Origin: RHKX01 sp041393495
GTDB taxonomy: Bacteria > Actinomycetota > Thermoleophilia > Solirubrobacterales > 70-9
NCBI GenBank assembly: GCA_041393495.1
Contig: JAWKKA010000017.1
Span: 1 to 52,041 of the forward strand
Reading direction: 5' to 3'
Length of the DNA stretch: 52,041 nt
The notes below the pieces were generated by a model. It saw nothing but the letters and a program-made list of their open reading frames with translations. It was not told the origin of the DNA and did not search any database. How positions within the stretch are numbered: position 1 is the stretch's first letter; every line of letters starts with the position of its first letter. Position numbers and translations under genes: made by a program. This document shows positions 42,366 through 50,989 of the stretch, piece by piece.

Positions 42366-44969
42366 TTGTCGAACGCCGCCCGGCTCGGACGCAGCGCGAT
42401 CTGCGTCGCCGTCGCCCTGACGCTGCTGCTCGCGACCGCCGCCGCCGGGGCCGGCAAGGGCCCGGCCAAGCCGAAGCTGGCGCTGAAGACGTCCGCTCAG
42501 GCCGCGCTCACCGGCAGTGGCGAGGCCCGGGCGACGGTGTCGCTGCGGGGACGCAAGGCGAAGACGGTGCGGCTGTCGCTCGCCGCCGTCCAGTCGGGCG
42601 AGAAGACGAACATCGCCGCCAACGAGAAGGCGAAGGTGGGCAAGGGACGCAAGGCGCAGGTGACCTTCACGATCAACCGCGACGGCGAGCCGCTCGTGCG
42701 CAGCTGCATCGCCACGAAGCTGAAGCTCACGGCGCGCTACAAGCGAGGCGGGAAGACCAGGAAGGTCGTCGCCAGGAAGTCGATGAAGCGCGACCCCGGC
42801 CAGTGCGACGGCGCCGTCCCGGTCGGCGTCGACGTCGCCACCGCCGATCGCTGCGACCCGATCGCGCCGGCGGGCGGCGAGTGCCTGTTCCCGTACCCGA
42901 ACGACTTCTACACGCGGCGCGACGACTCGACGCCGACCGGGCGGCGGCTCGATCTGAAGACCGCGTCGATGCCGGCCAACGCGAGCGGGACGCCGGTCGA
43001 CCCGACCGAGATCAACACCAGCGACGGGTTCAGCCCCGGGGCCCCGATCGTCCTCCGGGTCCCGGGGATGGACACGCCGGAGGCCTTCGCCGAGACGGAT
43101 CCGGTCGCGATCACCGACATGGACCGCTCCTTCCGTGAGCAGGCGCCGGTCGTCATCATCGACGCCGCCACCGGCGAGCGGCAGCTGATCTGGACCGAGC
43201 TCGACTCGAACGCCTCGAGCCCGGGCGAGACCGACCTGCTGATCCACCCCGGCAAGAACCTCCAGGACGGCCACCGCTACATCGTCGCCCTGCGCAAGCT
43301 CGAGGACCCCAACGGCGACACGCTGGCGGCCCCTCCGGGCTTCCAGCTCTACCGCGACCGCGTCCCGACCGGCATCGACGCGATCGAGAAGCGCCGCAAG
43401 CACTTCGAGTCGATCTTCGCCGCGCTCAAGGAGCAGGGGATCGGCCGCAACAACCTCTACCTGGCCTGGGACTTCACCGTCGCCAGCACCGCGAACATGA
43501 CCGGCCGGATGCTCTCGATGCGGAACCAGGCGTTCGCCGACCTCGGCGACACCGACCTGACCGACGGCACCGTCGATGGCGACGCGCCGCAGTTCACGAT
43601 CAACCCGAACGACGGTGACCCCGACAACGGTCCCGACGGCGTCGTCGACTTCCCGAACGCGACCACCCCGAACGACCACGGCGCCGAGAACGTTCGCGAG
43701 GTCACCGGCACGGTGAGGGTGCCCTGCTACATGACCGACCCCGACGGCGCCGGCGGCCCCCTGCAGCCGTGCGATCCGGGTGCCGTGCTGAACCTCGACG
43801 CCGACGGCAAGCCGGAGCAGAACGGCTTCTACGATGCGCGCTTCACCTGCAACATCCCGCGCTCGGCGGTCGATTCCGGCGGCGACGTGACCGCGCCGGT
43901 GCGGACGTCGATGTACGGCCACGGGTTGTTCGGCGACTACACCGAGGTCCACACCCGCAACGTCCGCGAGCTCGGCAACGACCACGGCGTGATGACCTGC
44001 GCGACCGACTGGATCGGCATGTCGGAGGACGACGTCGGACCGGTCGCGGCGCCGGCGCTGCTCGACCTGTCGAAGTTCAAGCCGCTGCCGGACCGGCTCC
44101 AGCAGGGGTTCCTCGACTTCCTCTACCTCGGCCGGGCGATGATCCACCCGGACGGGTTCGCGAGCGATCCCGCGTTCCGGTTCAACGGCGCCAGCGTGAT
44201 CGACACCAGCAAGCCGCTCTTCTACTACGGCAACAGCCAGGGCGGGATCGCCGGCGGGGCGCTGACCGCGGTCGCGACCGACTTCACCCGGTCGGTGCTG
44301 TACGTGCCGGGGATGAACTACTCGGTGCTGCTGACGCGGAGCGTCGATTTCGAGGACTACGCGCTGCTGCTGTACCCGAGCTACCCGGACGAGTCGGCGC
44401 GGCCGCTGCTGCTCACCCTGATCCAGTCGATGTGGGACCGTGGCGAGCCGAACGGCTACGCCAACCACATGACCACCGACCCGCTCCCGGGGACGCCGGC
44501 GCACAAGGTGCTGATCATGATGGCCTACGGCGACCACCAGGTGGCGAACGTCCAGACCGAGGTCGAGGCGCGGACGATCGGCGCGCCGCTGCGGAAGCCG
44601 GCCGTCGATCCCGACCGCCTGCAGCCGGAGTACACGAACCCGTTCGCCGGCCTCGAGACGCTCGGCGAGGTGCCCGGCCCGGCCGCCGATGGCAGCGGCT
44701 TCTACATCTGGGACATCGGCCCGAAGCGGCCGGACCTCGCGACGCCCGATCCGGACGACGTGCTCGGCACCGACCCGGCCCCGCTGACCAACACGGCGCC
44801 CGACGACAGCTTCGGCGTCGATCCCCATGACACGGTGATCGAGGAGTCGCCGTTCGCGCGGGCGCAGATCGCGAGCTTCATCGACGTCGGCGGCAAGATC
44901 ACCGACCCGCCGGACCCGGCCTGCGGCGATCATCCCTGCTACGCGGCGGGCTGGCAGGGCGCCCCGTAG
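42366..44969 (+). CDS. Large secreted alpha/beta-hydrolase-like protein
   Basis: An 867-residue exported protein. Residues 1-29 are a signal peptide (RSAICVAVALTLLLATAAAG). Residues 30-140 form a very basic, beta-rich region (KAKTVRLSLAAVQSGEKTNI, KLKLTARYKRGGKTRKVVAR) like other secreted proteins of this lineage. The rest is a hydrolase-like domain with WDFTVASTANMTGRMLSMRN and a nucleophile elbow GNSQGG (Ser-624), followed by VLIMMAYGDHQVANVQTEVE where Asp and His could finish the triad. The start is a TTG with GAGGAG before it. Substrate unknown; an esterase or lipase-like role on a sulfated or acylated polymer is inferred from the two sulfatase genes directly after it. Confidence 0.75.
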   Translation: MSNAARLGRSAICVAVALTLLLATAAAGAGKGPAKPKLALKTSAQAALTGSGEARATVSLRGRKAKTVRLSLAAVQSGEKTNIAANEKAKVGKGRKAQVTFTINRDGEPLVRSCIATKLKLTARYKRGGKTRKVVARKSMKRDPGQCDGAVPVGVDVATADRCDPIAPAGGECLFPYPNDFYTRRDDSTPTGRRLDLKTASMPANASGTPVDPTEINTSDGFSPGAPIVLRVPGMDTPEAFAETDPVAITDMDRSFREQAPVVIIDAATGERQLIWTELDSNASSPGETDLLIHPGKNLQDGHRYIVALRKLEDPNGDTLAAPPGFQLYRDRVPTGIDAIEKRRKHFESIFAALKEQGIGRNNLYLAWDFTVASTANMTGRMLSMRNQAFADLGDTDLTDGTVDGDAPQFTINPNDGDPDNGPDGVVDFPNATTPNDHGAENVREVTGTVRVPCYMTDPDGAGGPLQPCDPGAVLNLDADGKPEQNGFYDARFTCNIPRSAVDSGGDVTAPVRTSMYGHGLFGDYTEVHTRNVRELGNDHGVMTCATDWIGMSEDDVGPVAAPALLDLSKFKPLPDRLQQGFLDFLYLGRAMIHPDGFASDPAFRFNGASVIDTSKPLFYYGNSQGGIAGGALTAVATDFTRSVLYVPGMNYSVLLTRSVDFEDYALLLYPSYPDESARPLLLTLIQSMWDRGEPNGYANHMTTDPLPGTPAHKVLIMMAYGDHQVANVQTEVEARTIGAPLRKPAVDPDRLQPEYTNPFAGLETLGEVPGPAADGSGFYIWDIGPKRPDLATPDPDDVLGTDPAPLTNTAPDDSFGVDPHDTVIEESPFARAQIASFIDVGGKITDPPDPACGDHPCYAAGWQGAP

Positions 44970-46681
44970 TGGGCCCCGACAAACCCAACCTGCTGCTGCT
45001 GATCACCGACCAGCAGCGTCAGCCCCGCCACTGGCCCGACGAGCCCGGCTGGCTCGACGCGCTGATGCCGAACTGCGCCGAGCTCGCGCGGACCGGGCTG
45101 ACGTTCACGCAGGGCTTCTGCAGCTCCTCGATGTGCTCGCCGAGCCGCGCGAGCCTGCTCACGAGCCGCTTCCCGGCCGAGCACGGCGTCGAGCTGACGC
45201 TGACCGCCGCCGATCTGCGCCCGGACCTGCGCAACCTCGCCGCGGTCGTCGGCGAGATGGGGCAGATCCTGCGCTGCCGCGAGGCGCCGCCGCGCCGGGT
45301 CCTGACCCAGTTCACGAAGGCCGCGCTCGGGATCGATCGCAGCACCGGCCACGAGACCGAGCTGCCGACGACGATTCCGAGCCTGCCGCGGCTGCTTCGC
45401 GAGCAGGGCTACGAGGTCGCCTACAAGGGGAAGTGGCATCTGACCCACCCGCTCGGAGGTCCCGGCTCGATACTCGGCGGCTGGAGCGAGCGGGACGCCG
45501 AGCGGATCGCACGCGACTACGGCTTCGCCGACTGGGAGGCGCCCGACGCGGGCGAGAACGCGAAGGCGGCCAACTTCGGCGGCGGCAACGCCGGCGAGGG
45601 GGAGGGCTGGGACGAGGTCTACACCCGCCAGCTCGAGGGCTGGCTCGGCCGGGACGACCTGCCGGAGCCGTTCTGCCTGGTCGCCTCGCTCGTCAACCCG
45701 CACGACGTCCTCGGCTATCCGGCCCAATACGTCGGTGGCGGCTACAGCGACGACGAGTTCCGCGACCTCGGGGTGCTGCTGCCGCCAACCGTCGACGAGG
45801 TGATGACGAACAAGCCCGCCGTCCACGCGCTGATGCGGATGGGGATGACCGCCTACATGGGCGCGCTCGACAGCCGCCGCCGTCAGCTCGACTACGTGAA
45901 CTTCTACGCCTACCTGCACCGGCTGGTCGACGAGAAGATCGGCCGGTTGCTCGCCGCGCTCGGCGATCCCTCCGACCCCGACTCGCTGCGGTCGCGGACG
46001 GTCATCGTCCGCTGTGCCGACCACGGCGAGATGGGCCTCTCGCACGGTGGCCTCCGTCAGAAGGCGTTCAACGCCTACGAGGAGACGATCAACGTGCCGC
46101 TGGTCGTCTCGAACCCGGTCCTGTTCGCGGAGCCGGCGGAGACCGACGCGCTCGCATCGCTCGTCGACGTCCTGCCGACGCTGCTCGACCTCGCCGGCGA
46201 CGGCGCCGTCGCCGGCACGGCGGGTCTCCGGGGCCGGAGCCTCGCGCCGGTCCTCGCCGCCGAGGCGAAGCCCGACCGGGCGCGGGCCGCGGCGAGCCCG
46301 GTCGACCTGAGCCCGGTGCTCGACCACCCGAACCCGGCGGCGAGCGTCCGCGAGGCCGTCCACTTCACCTACGACGACCACCAGGCAGCGACCGCCCAGC
46401 GCGAGGCGCCCGGGCAGCCGAACCGGCTGCGCGCGATCCGCACCGCGCACCGCAAGTACGCCTTCTACTTCGACCCGTCGGGCGAGCGTCCGCGGGAGTA
46501 CGAGATGTACGACCTCGCCAGCGATCCCGACGAGGTCCACAACCTCGTCGACGCGACTACCGGGACGGTCCTCGATCCCGGGGACCGCGAAGCCCATGCC
46601 GAGCTCGTCGAGGCGCTCGGGGACGCGATGAACGATGCCGGCACGGAGCCGGCCGATGCCACGGAGGTGAGCGCCCGATGA
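44969..46681 (+). CDS. Type I sulfatase, apparently cytoplasmic
   Basis: A 570-residue alkaline-phosphatase-superfamily sulfatase. PNLLLLITDQQRQPRHWPDE carries the metal Asp. CSSSMCSPSRASLLTSRFPA contains the C-x-P-x-R signature whose Cys becomes formylglycine. YKGKWHLTHPL and CADHGEMGLSHGG supply further catalytic and metal residues. It should cleave sulfate esters once matured by a formylglycine-generating enzyme. There is no signal peptide, unlike its neighbour. The GTG at 44969 shares a base with the TAG of the hydrolase gene. Confidence 0.92.
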   Translation: MGPDKPNLLLLITDQQRQPRHWPDEPGWLDALMPNCAELARTGLTFTQGFCSSSMCSPSRASLLTSRFPAEHGVELTLTAADLRPDLRNLAAVVGEMGQILRCREAPPRRVLTQFTKAALGIDRSTGHETELPTTIPSLPRLLREQGYEVAYKGKWHLTHPLGGPGSILGGWSERDAERIARDYGFADWEAPDAGENAKAANFGGGNAGEGEGWDEVYTRQLEGWLGRDDLPEPFCLVASLVNPHDVLGYPAQYVGGGYSDDEFRDLGVLLPPTVDEVMTNKPAVHALMRMGMTAYMGALDSRRRQLDYVNFYAYLHRLVDEKIGRLLAALGDPSDPDSLRSRTVIVRCADHGEMGLSHGGLRQKAFNAYEETINVPLVVSNPVLFAEPAETDALASLVDVLPTLLDLAGDGAVAGTAGLRGRSLAPVLAAEAKPDRARAAASPVDLSPVLDHPNPAASVREAVHFTYDDHQAATAQREAPGQPNRLRAIRTAHRKYAFYFDPSGERPREYEMYDLASDPDEVHNLVDATTGTVLDPGDREAHAELVEALGDAMNDAGTEPADATEVSAR

Positions 46682-48312
46682 CGGTCAGGATCCACCCGTT
46701 TCCGCGAATCGCGGCGCTCGTCGTCGCCTGCGCGGCGCTGCTGCTCAGCGCCGCTTCCCCGGCGTCGGCGCGCCCGAACGGGGCCGGCAAGGGCGATCGT
46801 CCGAACATCCTCGTCGTGATGACCGACGACATGGCGCTGTCCGACCTCGAGTTCATGCCGAGCGTCCGCCGCAAGCTCGCCCGGAAGGGGACGAGCTTCA
46901 CGAACGCCATCGACGCGTTCCCGCTCTGCTGCCCGGCGCGGGCGACCTTCATCACCGGCCAGTACCCGCACAACCACGGCGTGATCGGCAACTTCGCGCC
47001 CTACGGCTGGTACGGGATGAAGCAGCGCGGCAACACGTTGCCGGCCTGGCTCGACGACGCCGGCTATCGGACCGCGGCGATCGGCAAGTGGCTGAACGGC
47101 TACGGGGCGCTCGACGCCCACGGCGAGATCCCGAAGGGCTTCGACACCTGGCGCGGCCTGCTCGACGTGAGCGCCTACGACTACTTCAACTTCGTCATGA
47201 ACTGGGACGGCGAGCTGCGGACCTGGGGAGACGAGGAGTTCGCGAAGAAGCTCGTCGAGTTCGCTCACATCGAAGTCGACGACGAGCCCGACACGCTCGC
47301 GACGATCCTCGCCGAGCTCACGAGGCTGTTCGGGCCGCGGCCCTACGATTACTGGGGCTCGGAGCGGCCCCGCGACTACTCGCCCGACGTGACCGGCAGG
47401 ATCGCGACCCACCTCGTCCGCCGCGAGCGTCGCGCGAAGAAGCCGTTCTTCATCTGGTGGTCGCCGGCCTCGCCGCATCGCGAGGACGTCTCGACGACGC
47501 TGATGGGGCGGCCCGGCCCCGACCCGCGGGCCCCGTTCCGCTACCGCGACGAGGCCTCGGGGCTGACCCTGCCGCAGGGGCCCAGCTTCAACGAGCAGGG
47601 CACCGGCCCGATCCCCGCGAACATGGAGCTGGCGGGCCCGCTCGACCAGAGCGCCATCGATCAGCTCGAGCTCGACTACCAGGGTCGCGCCGGATCGCTG
47701 ATGGCGGTCGATGACCACGTTCGTGAGATGGTCAAGACCCTGCGCGAGACCCACCAGCTCCGCAACACGGTGATCGTGTTCCTCTCCGACAACGGCTGGC
47801 TGCAGGGCGAGCACCGGATTCCCGGCGACAAGTTCCTGCCCTACGACGAGTCGCTGAAGGTGCCGTTGATCGTCCGCGGCCCCGGCATCCCGGCAGGCGA
47901 GAAGGTGCGCGGCCAGGTCTCGAACATCGACTTCGCTCCGACCCTGCTCGATCTCGCCAACGCCCGCTCCGGCCGGACGACGGATGGCCTCTCGCTGGTG
48001 CCGACGATCGACGATCCGAGCCGGGTCCCGAAGCGCGCCCTCGGCATCGAGGCGCCGGCGCCGCTGTTCACGGGCGCGATCCCGGTCAACGGCTGGGACC
48101 GCCCCTACGCGGGGGTCCGCACCGACCGCTGGACGTTCGTCGAGTACACGGAGACCGGCGACCGCCAGCTCTTCGACCGCGATGCCGATCCGCACGAGCT
48201 CCACAACCTCGCCGGCGACCCGGCCTACGCCGACGTCGAGGGACGGCTCGCCGCCAAGGCGGCCGAGCTCTCGACCTGCGCCGGGAAGGAGTGCTCGAAG
48301 GTCAGGCCCTGA
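46678..48312 (+). CDS. Type I sulfatase, secreted
   Basis: A 544-residue sulfatase with a signal peptide (FPRIAALVVACAALLLSAAS, cleavage near ASA/R). NILVVMTDDMALSDLEFMPS gives the metal-binding Asp pair, and FPLCCPARATFITGQYPHNH holds the C-x-P-x-R formylglycine site. AIGKWLNGYG and VFLSDNGWLQGEHRIPGDK complete the active site. It overlaps the previous sulfatase by ATGA. The pair share the fold but differ in location, so they may act in sequence on one sulfated substrate, or the second on a polymer outside and the first on the product inside. Confidence 0.92.
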   Translation: MTVRIHPFPRIAALVVACAALLLSAASPASARPNGAGKGDRPNILVVMTDDMALSDLEFMPSVRRKLARKGTSFTNAIDAFPLCCPARATFITGQYPHNHGVIGNFAPYGWYGMKQRGNTLPAWLDDAGYRTAAIGKWLNGYGALDAHGEIPKGFDTWRGLLDVSAYDYFNFVMNWDGELRTWGDEEFAKKLVEFAHIEVDDEPDTLATILAELTRLFGPRPYDYWGSERPRDYSPDVTGRIATHLVRRERRAKKPFFIWWSPASPHREDVSTTLMGRPGPDPRAPFRYRDEASGLTLPQGPSFNEQGTGPIPANMELAGPLDQSAIDQLELDYQGRAGSLMAVDDHVREMVKTLRETHQLRNTVIVFLSDNGWLQGEHRIPGDKFLPYDESLKVPLIVRGPGIPAGEKVRGQVSNIDFAPTLLDLANARSGRTTDGLSLVPTIDDPSRVPKRALGIEAPAPLFTGAIPVNGWDRPYAGVRTDRWTFVEYTETGDRQLFDRDADPHELHNLAGDPAYADVEGRLAAKAAELSTCAGKECSKVRP

Positions 48313-48323
48313 CCGAGCGTCAA

Positions 48324-48368
48324 CGACGAATACCTCACAGAATCTGTGAGCTTTTCGTCGCTCGCCGG
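48324..48368. repeat. Palindrome downstream of the sulfatase operon (copy B)
   Basis: CGACGAA, then TAC, CTCACAG, AAT, CTGTGAG, CTT, TTCGTCG: both the outer 7-base arms and the inner 7-base arms pair perfectly. The following CTCGCCGG continues the identity with copy A at 41082-41096. It lies 11 bases after the sulfatase stop and may be a terminator or REP-like element. Confidence 0.7.
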
Positions 48369-48412
48369 GGGCCACGGCGCCGCTCGCGGGGCCGGCCGCC
48401 GGAGGGCGCGGG

Positions 48413-48503
<91 letters not shown>

Positions 48504-48545
48504 GTGGAGCGGAAGTGTATTGCGGCCGATCCGCCTGGGCCGGCG

Positions 48546-48647
48546 GCCCGCACGCGCGCGGCTCGGGATCGGCCGTCCGGCCCCGGCGTCCGTCGTCGAG
48601 CGGCCTGATCGCGGCCCGAGCCCGCACGCGCGCGGCTCGGGATCGGC
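48546..48647. repeat. Two identical 28-base direct repeats next to tRNA-Arg
   Basis: Positions 48546-48573 and 48620-48647 are identical over 28 bases (GCCCGCACGCGCGCGGCTCG and eight more), with 46 bases between. They lie in the gap between tRNA-Arg and the stop of the exported-protein gene at 48650. No function known. Confidence 0.85.
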
Positions 48648-48649
48648 GC

Positions 48650-49192
48650 TCAGCCCTGGTTTCTGCCGTCGACCAGCGTGATCGCGGTGATGTGCTTCTT
48701 GTCGAGGGTCTGGAAGGTCATGTAGGAGCGACCCCTGCCCTCGATCAGGTAGCCGGTCTCGTGGGCGGTCCTGATCGCCTCCGGGTATGCCTTCGCGACC
48801 TTGCGGCCGCGGTCGCCGAGCCTGATCCCCTCCTCCGTCTCGAATCGGAGCAGCGGACCCTCGAAGACGTAGCGGTCGCGTCGGTTCCTGCCTGCGTAGA
48901 TGGCGATCGAGCTGACCTTGCCGCGGCGGGCGGCCTCGATCGAGGCGCTGCCCCGGCGCGGGTCACGGCTCTCGTAGGCGCAGGATTGAAAGCCGCTGAA
49001 GTCGCACTCGCCGCGGCGGCCCCAGATCCTGTCCGCCCGCTCGATCCGGGTCTTCAGCTCGACGCCGCCGATCGACTTCGGCACCTCGATCACCTCGTCC
49101 TTCGGCTTCGGCAGGGCGCCTGCGGCGGTGGCGGCGACGACGAGCGCCAGGCCGGCGACCGCGAGCAGCGCGGCGGTTGCGGCTCTGTTCAT
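48650..49192 (-). CDS. Exported hypothetical protein (180 aa)
   Basis: A 180-residue secreted protein. The signal peptide is ATAALLAVAGLALVVAATAA, cleaved near AGA/L. The mature part has two Cys (GECDFSGFQSCAYES) that may form a disulfide, and a beta-rich end with GYLIEGRGRSYMTFQTLDKK. The motif SIGGVELKTRIERADRIWG followed by EEGIRLGDRGRKVAKAYPE suggests a repeated beta-lactamase-inhibitor-like or BLIP/PepSY-like unit, but this is weak. The ATG at 49192 is preferred by the signal peptide. It diverges from RNase Z across a spacer with a phased repeat array. Confidence 0.7.
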   Translation of the reverse strand: MNRAATAALLAVAGLALVVAATAAGALPKPKDEVIEVPKSIGGVELKTRIERADRIWGRRGECDFSGFQSCAYESRDPRRGSASIEAARRGKVSSIAIYAGRNRRDRYVFEGPLLRFETEEGIRLGDRGRKVAKAYPEAIRTAHETGYLIEGRGRSYMTFQTLDKKHITAITLVDGRNQG

Positions 49193-49230
49193 GGTCGCCA
49201 CCGTACAGATGGCTGCCGGCGCCGGTCGCA

Positions 49231-49320
49231 GGTCCACCCGCGGCCGGAAGGGTCCACCGGAGCCCATACGAGCCCACCCGCGGTCGTAGATCCACCCGCG
49301 CCCACGCAGGTCCACCCGCG
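49231..49320. repeat. Five imperfect repeats phased about 20 bases apart upstream of RNase Z
   Basis: The motif TCCACCCGCGG and variants occurs with its CCA at 49234, 49254, 49274, 49292 and 49312, that is spacings of 20, 20, 18 and 20 bases. The copies fall on one face of the helix every two turns, between the divergent exported-protein gene and RNase Z. The last copy ends five bases before the RNase Z -10 box. It could be an operator array. Confidence 0.75.
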
Positions 49321-49324
49321 GCCA

Positions 49325-49330
49325 TACGCT
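49325..49330 (+). promoter_or_regulatory. Probable -10 box of the RNase Z gene (leaderless)
   Basis: TACGCT ends six bases before the GTG at 49337 with no ribosome binding site between. Confidence 0.4.
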
Positions 49331-49336
49331 TGCGGG

Positions 49337-50314
49337 GTGGACCTCGACGTCGTATTCCTCGGCACCGGCGGCTCGGTGCCGTCGGCGCGCCGCAACACCG
49401 CCGCGCTGATGGTCCGTCGCGGCGGCGACCGGCTGCTCTTCGACTGTGGCGAGGGCACCCAGCGGCAGATGCAGCGCTCGACCGGCCTCGTTCACGTCGA
49501 CGCGATCTTCATCACCCACCTGCACGCCGACCACTACCTCGGGCTGCCCGGGCTGATCAAGAGCTACGAGATGCTCGATCGCGAGGAGCGGCTGCCGATC
49601 TACGGGCCGCCGGGGCTGCGGACGTTGGTCGGGTCGATGTCGCGGATCATCGGCAAGCCCCGCTACGGGCTCGACCTCGTCGAGCTGAATCGGGCCGAGG
49701 CCATCGACTTCGGCGACTACGAGGTCGAGCCGTTCGACGTCTCCCACCAGATCATCGCCAACGGCTACGCGCTCCGCGAGGACGACCGGCCGGGCCGGTT
49801 CGACCCGGAAGCCGCGCGGACGCTCGGGGTCGAGCCCGGCCCGGCCTTCGGTGAGCTCCAGGACGGGCGGCCGGTCCGCGGCCGCGACGGAACCGTCGAG
49901 CCCGAGCAGGTGATGGGGCCCGACCGGCCGGGCCGCCTCGTCGTCATCACCGGCGACACCGAGCCCTGCGAGGAGACCGAGCACGCCGCGGCGGGGGGCG
50001 ACCTGCTGATCCACGACGGCAGCTTCGCCTCGGCCGAGGCCGGGCGCGCCACCGAGACCGGCCACTCGACCGCGCTCGGGGCGGCCGAGCTGGCGGCGGC
50101 TGCGGACGTGGCGATGCTCGCGCTCGTCCACATCTCCTCGCGCCACTTCGTCCCCGACATCCTCGCCGAGGCACGATCCGCCTTCCCGGAGACGGTCGCG
50201 CCGCGGGACTTCGACCTGATCGACATCCCCTTGCCCGAGCGGGGCCCGCCAGTGCTGGTCCCCGACGGCGCCCGGACGGAGCACGACCCGCGATCGGCGG
50301 GTGGTGGCTCGTAG
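49337..50314 (+). CDS. rnz: Ribonuclease Z (tRNA 3' processing endonuclease)
   Basis: A 325-residue metallo-beta-lactamase-fold nuclease. DVVFLGTGGSVPSARRNTAA and LLFDCGEGTQRQMQRS open the fold. The zinc motif is FITHLHADHYLGLPGL (HxHxDH). VITGDTEPCEETEHAA supplies the bridging Asp and VHISSRHFVPDILAEA a late His. It cuts tRNA precursors after the discriminator base, which fits tRNA-Arg here lacking an encoded CCA. The GTG at 49337 gives the normal N-terminus VDLDVVFLGTGG. The C-terminal 30 residues are Pro/Gly rich and extra. Confidence 0.95.
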   Translation: MDLDVVFLGTGGSVPSARRNTAALMVRRGGDRLLFDCGEGTQRQMQRSTGLVHVDAIFITHLHADHYLGLPGLIKSYEMLDREERLPIYGPPGLRTLVGSMSRIIGKPRYGLDLVELNRAEAIDFGDYEVEPFDVSHQIIANGYALREDDRPGRFDPEAARTLGVEPGPAFGELQDGRPVRGRDGTVEPEQVMGPDRPGRLVVITGDTEPCEETEHAAAGGDLLIHDGSFASAEAGRATETGHSTALGAAELAAAADVAMLALVHISSRHFVPDILAEARSAFPETVAPRDFDLIDIPLPERGPPVLVPDGARTEHDPRSAGGGS

Positions 50315-50395
50315 CGGGGCGATCGACTCGCCGGTCGGTTGCGGGCGCGGAATCGGAACCGATGGCTGCGCGGACACCTCCGTAGCTCGAATTGC

Positions 50396-50415
50396 GGCCC
50401 CGCTGCAGCGGGGCC
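50396..50415. terminator. Perfect 20-base palindrome after RNase Z
   Basis: GGCCCCGCTGCAGCGGGGCC reads the same on both strands and lies 81 bases after the RNase Z stop. It can form an 8-base stem with a 4-base loop. Without a T-tract a terminator role is only probable. Confidence 0.4.
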
Positions 50416-50442
50416 GGCACCGGCGCGGTAGAAATCGCCTCG

Positions 50443-50904
50443 ATGCCCCGTCCGCTGATCGCGTTCGCGCTCGCCTGCCTGGTCGGGCTCGCGCTCCCCG
50501 CCGTGGCCGGGGCCGCCGGAGCGGTGCCCTACCGCGGCGCCACCGAGCAGGGCCGGGGAATCAAGCTGATCGTCGACCGCGACGGGCGTGTCAAGCGCGG
50601 CAGGTTCGAGGCGGTGACCGCCTGCGGCAGCGGCTACGAGCGCTTCACCGGCGAGTTCGCGTTCCGCGGACCGCTCGACCGCTCGCAGGCCGGGCGCTTC
50701 CGCGACCGCGGCTCGCGGGTCGAGTCCGACGCCACCCACAGCGCCCGCTACAGGTGGGACATCGCCGGCAGGCGGAAGGGCCGCCGCAAGATCGTCGGCG
50801 CCTTCGACGTTGCGATCGTCTTCCGCCGCAACGGTCACAAGTACGTCACCTGCACGGCCGAAGACGTCGCATACACCGTGAAACGCTCGCATCGTCGCGA
50901 CTGA
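50443..50904 (+). CDS. Exported hypothetical protein (153 aa)
   Basis: A 153-residue secreted protein. Signal peptide PLIAFALACLVGLALPAVAG with a site near AGA/A. The mature part is basic and beta-rich: GIKLIVDRDGRVKRGRFEAV, ERFTGEFAFRGPL, and GRRKIVGAFDVAIVFR. Two Cys (TACGSG and VTCTAE) may pair. The alternating strand pattern resembles other small secreted proteins of Thermoleophilia, from memory, without known function. The ATG at 50443 lies behind TAGAAA at 50429-50434, a weak -10. It is followed by the pyrimidine operon on the same strand. Confidence 0.7.
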   Translation: MPRPLIAFALACLVGLALPAVAGAAGAVPYRGATEQGRGIKLIVDRDGRVKRGRFEAVTACGSGYERFTGEFAFRGPLDRSQAGRFRDRGSRVESDATHSARYRWDIAGRRKGRRKIVGAFDVAIVFRRNGHKYVTCTAEDVAYTVKRSHRRD

Positions 50905-50932
50905 ACGCCGCCGCACCGCCGGTCGGCCCTGC

Positions 50933-50938
50933 TAAGTT
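50933..50938 (+). promoter_or_regulatory. -10 box of the pyr operon
   Basis: TAAGTT stands alone in GC-rich surroundings about 52 bases before the pyrR ATG. Transcription near 50945 would give a leader of about 45 bases that begins just before the PyrR-binding hairpin. No clear -35 found. Confidence 0.5.
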
Positions 50939-50949
50939 CCTCACGACGT

Positions 50950-50984
50950 TTCCTTTAACCAGGTCCAGCGAGGCCAGGAAGGGG
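50950..50984 (+). promoter_or_regulatory. PyrR-binding RNA hairpin over the pyrR ribosome binding site
   Basis: AGGTCCAGCGAGGCC at 50961-50975 matches the PyrR-binding loop consensus known from Bacillus (ARUCCNGNGAGGYU). TTCCT (50950-50954) can pair with AGGAA (50976-50980), enclosing the loop and covering the AGGAAGGGG Shine-Dalgarno. In mycobacteria PyrR represses translation through such a site when UMP is high. Here the same mechanism is inferred. Confidence 0.82.
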
Positions 50985-50989
50985 CGCCC

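Noticed and set aside
49231..49320. CRISPR-like regular repeats
   Set aside because: The repeats are about 11 bases, degenerate, and leave only 7-9 bases between them; there are no spacers of normal length and no cas genes in the window.
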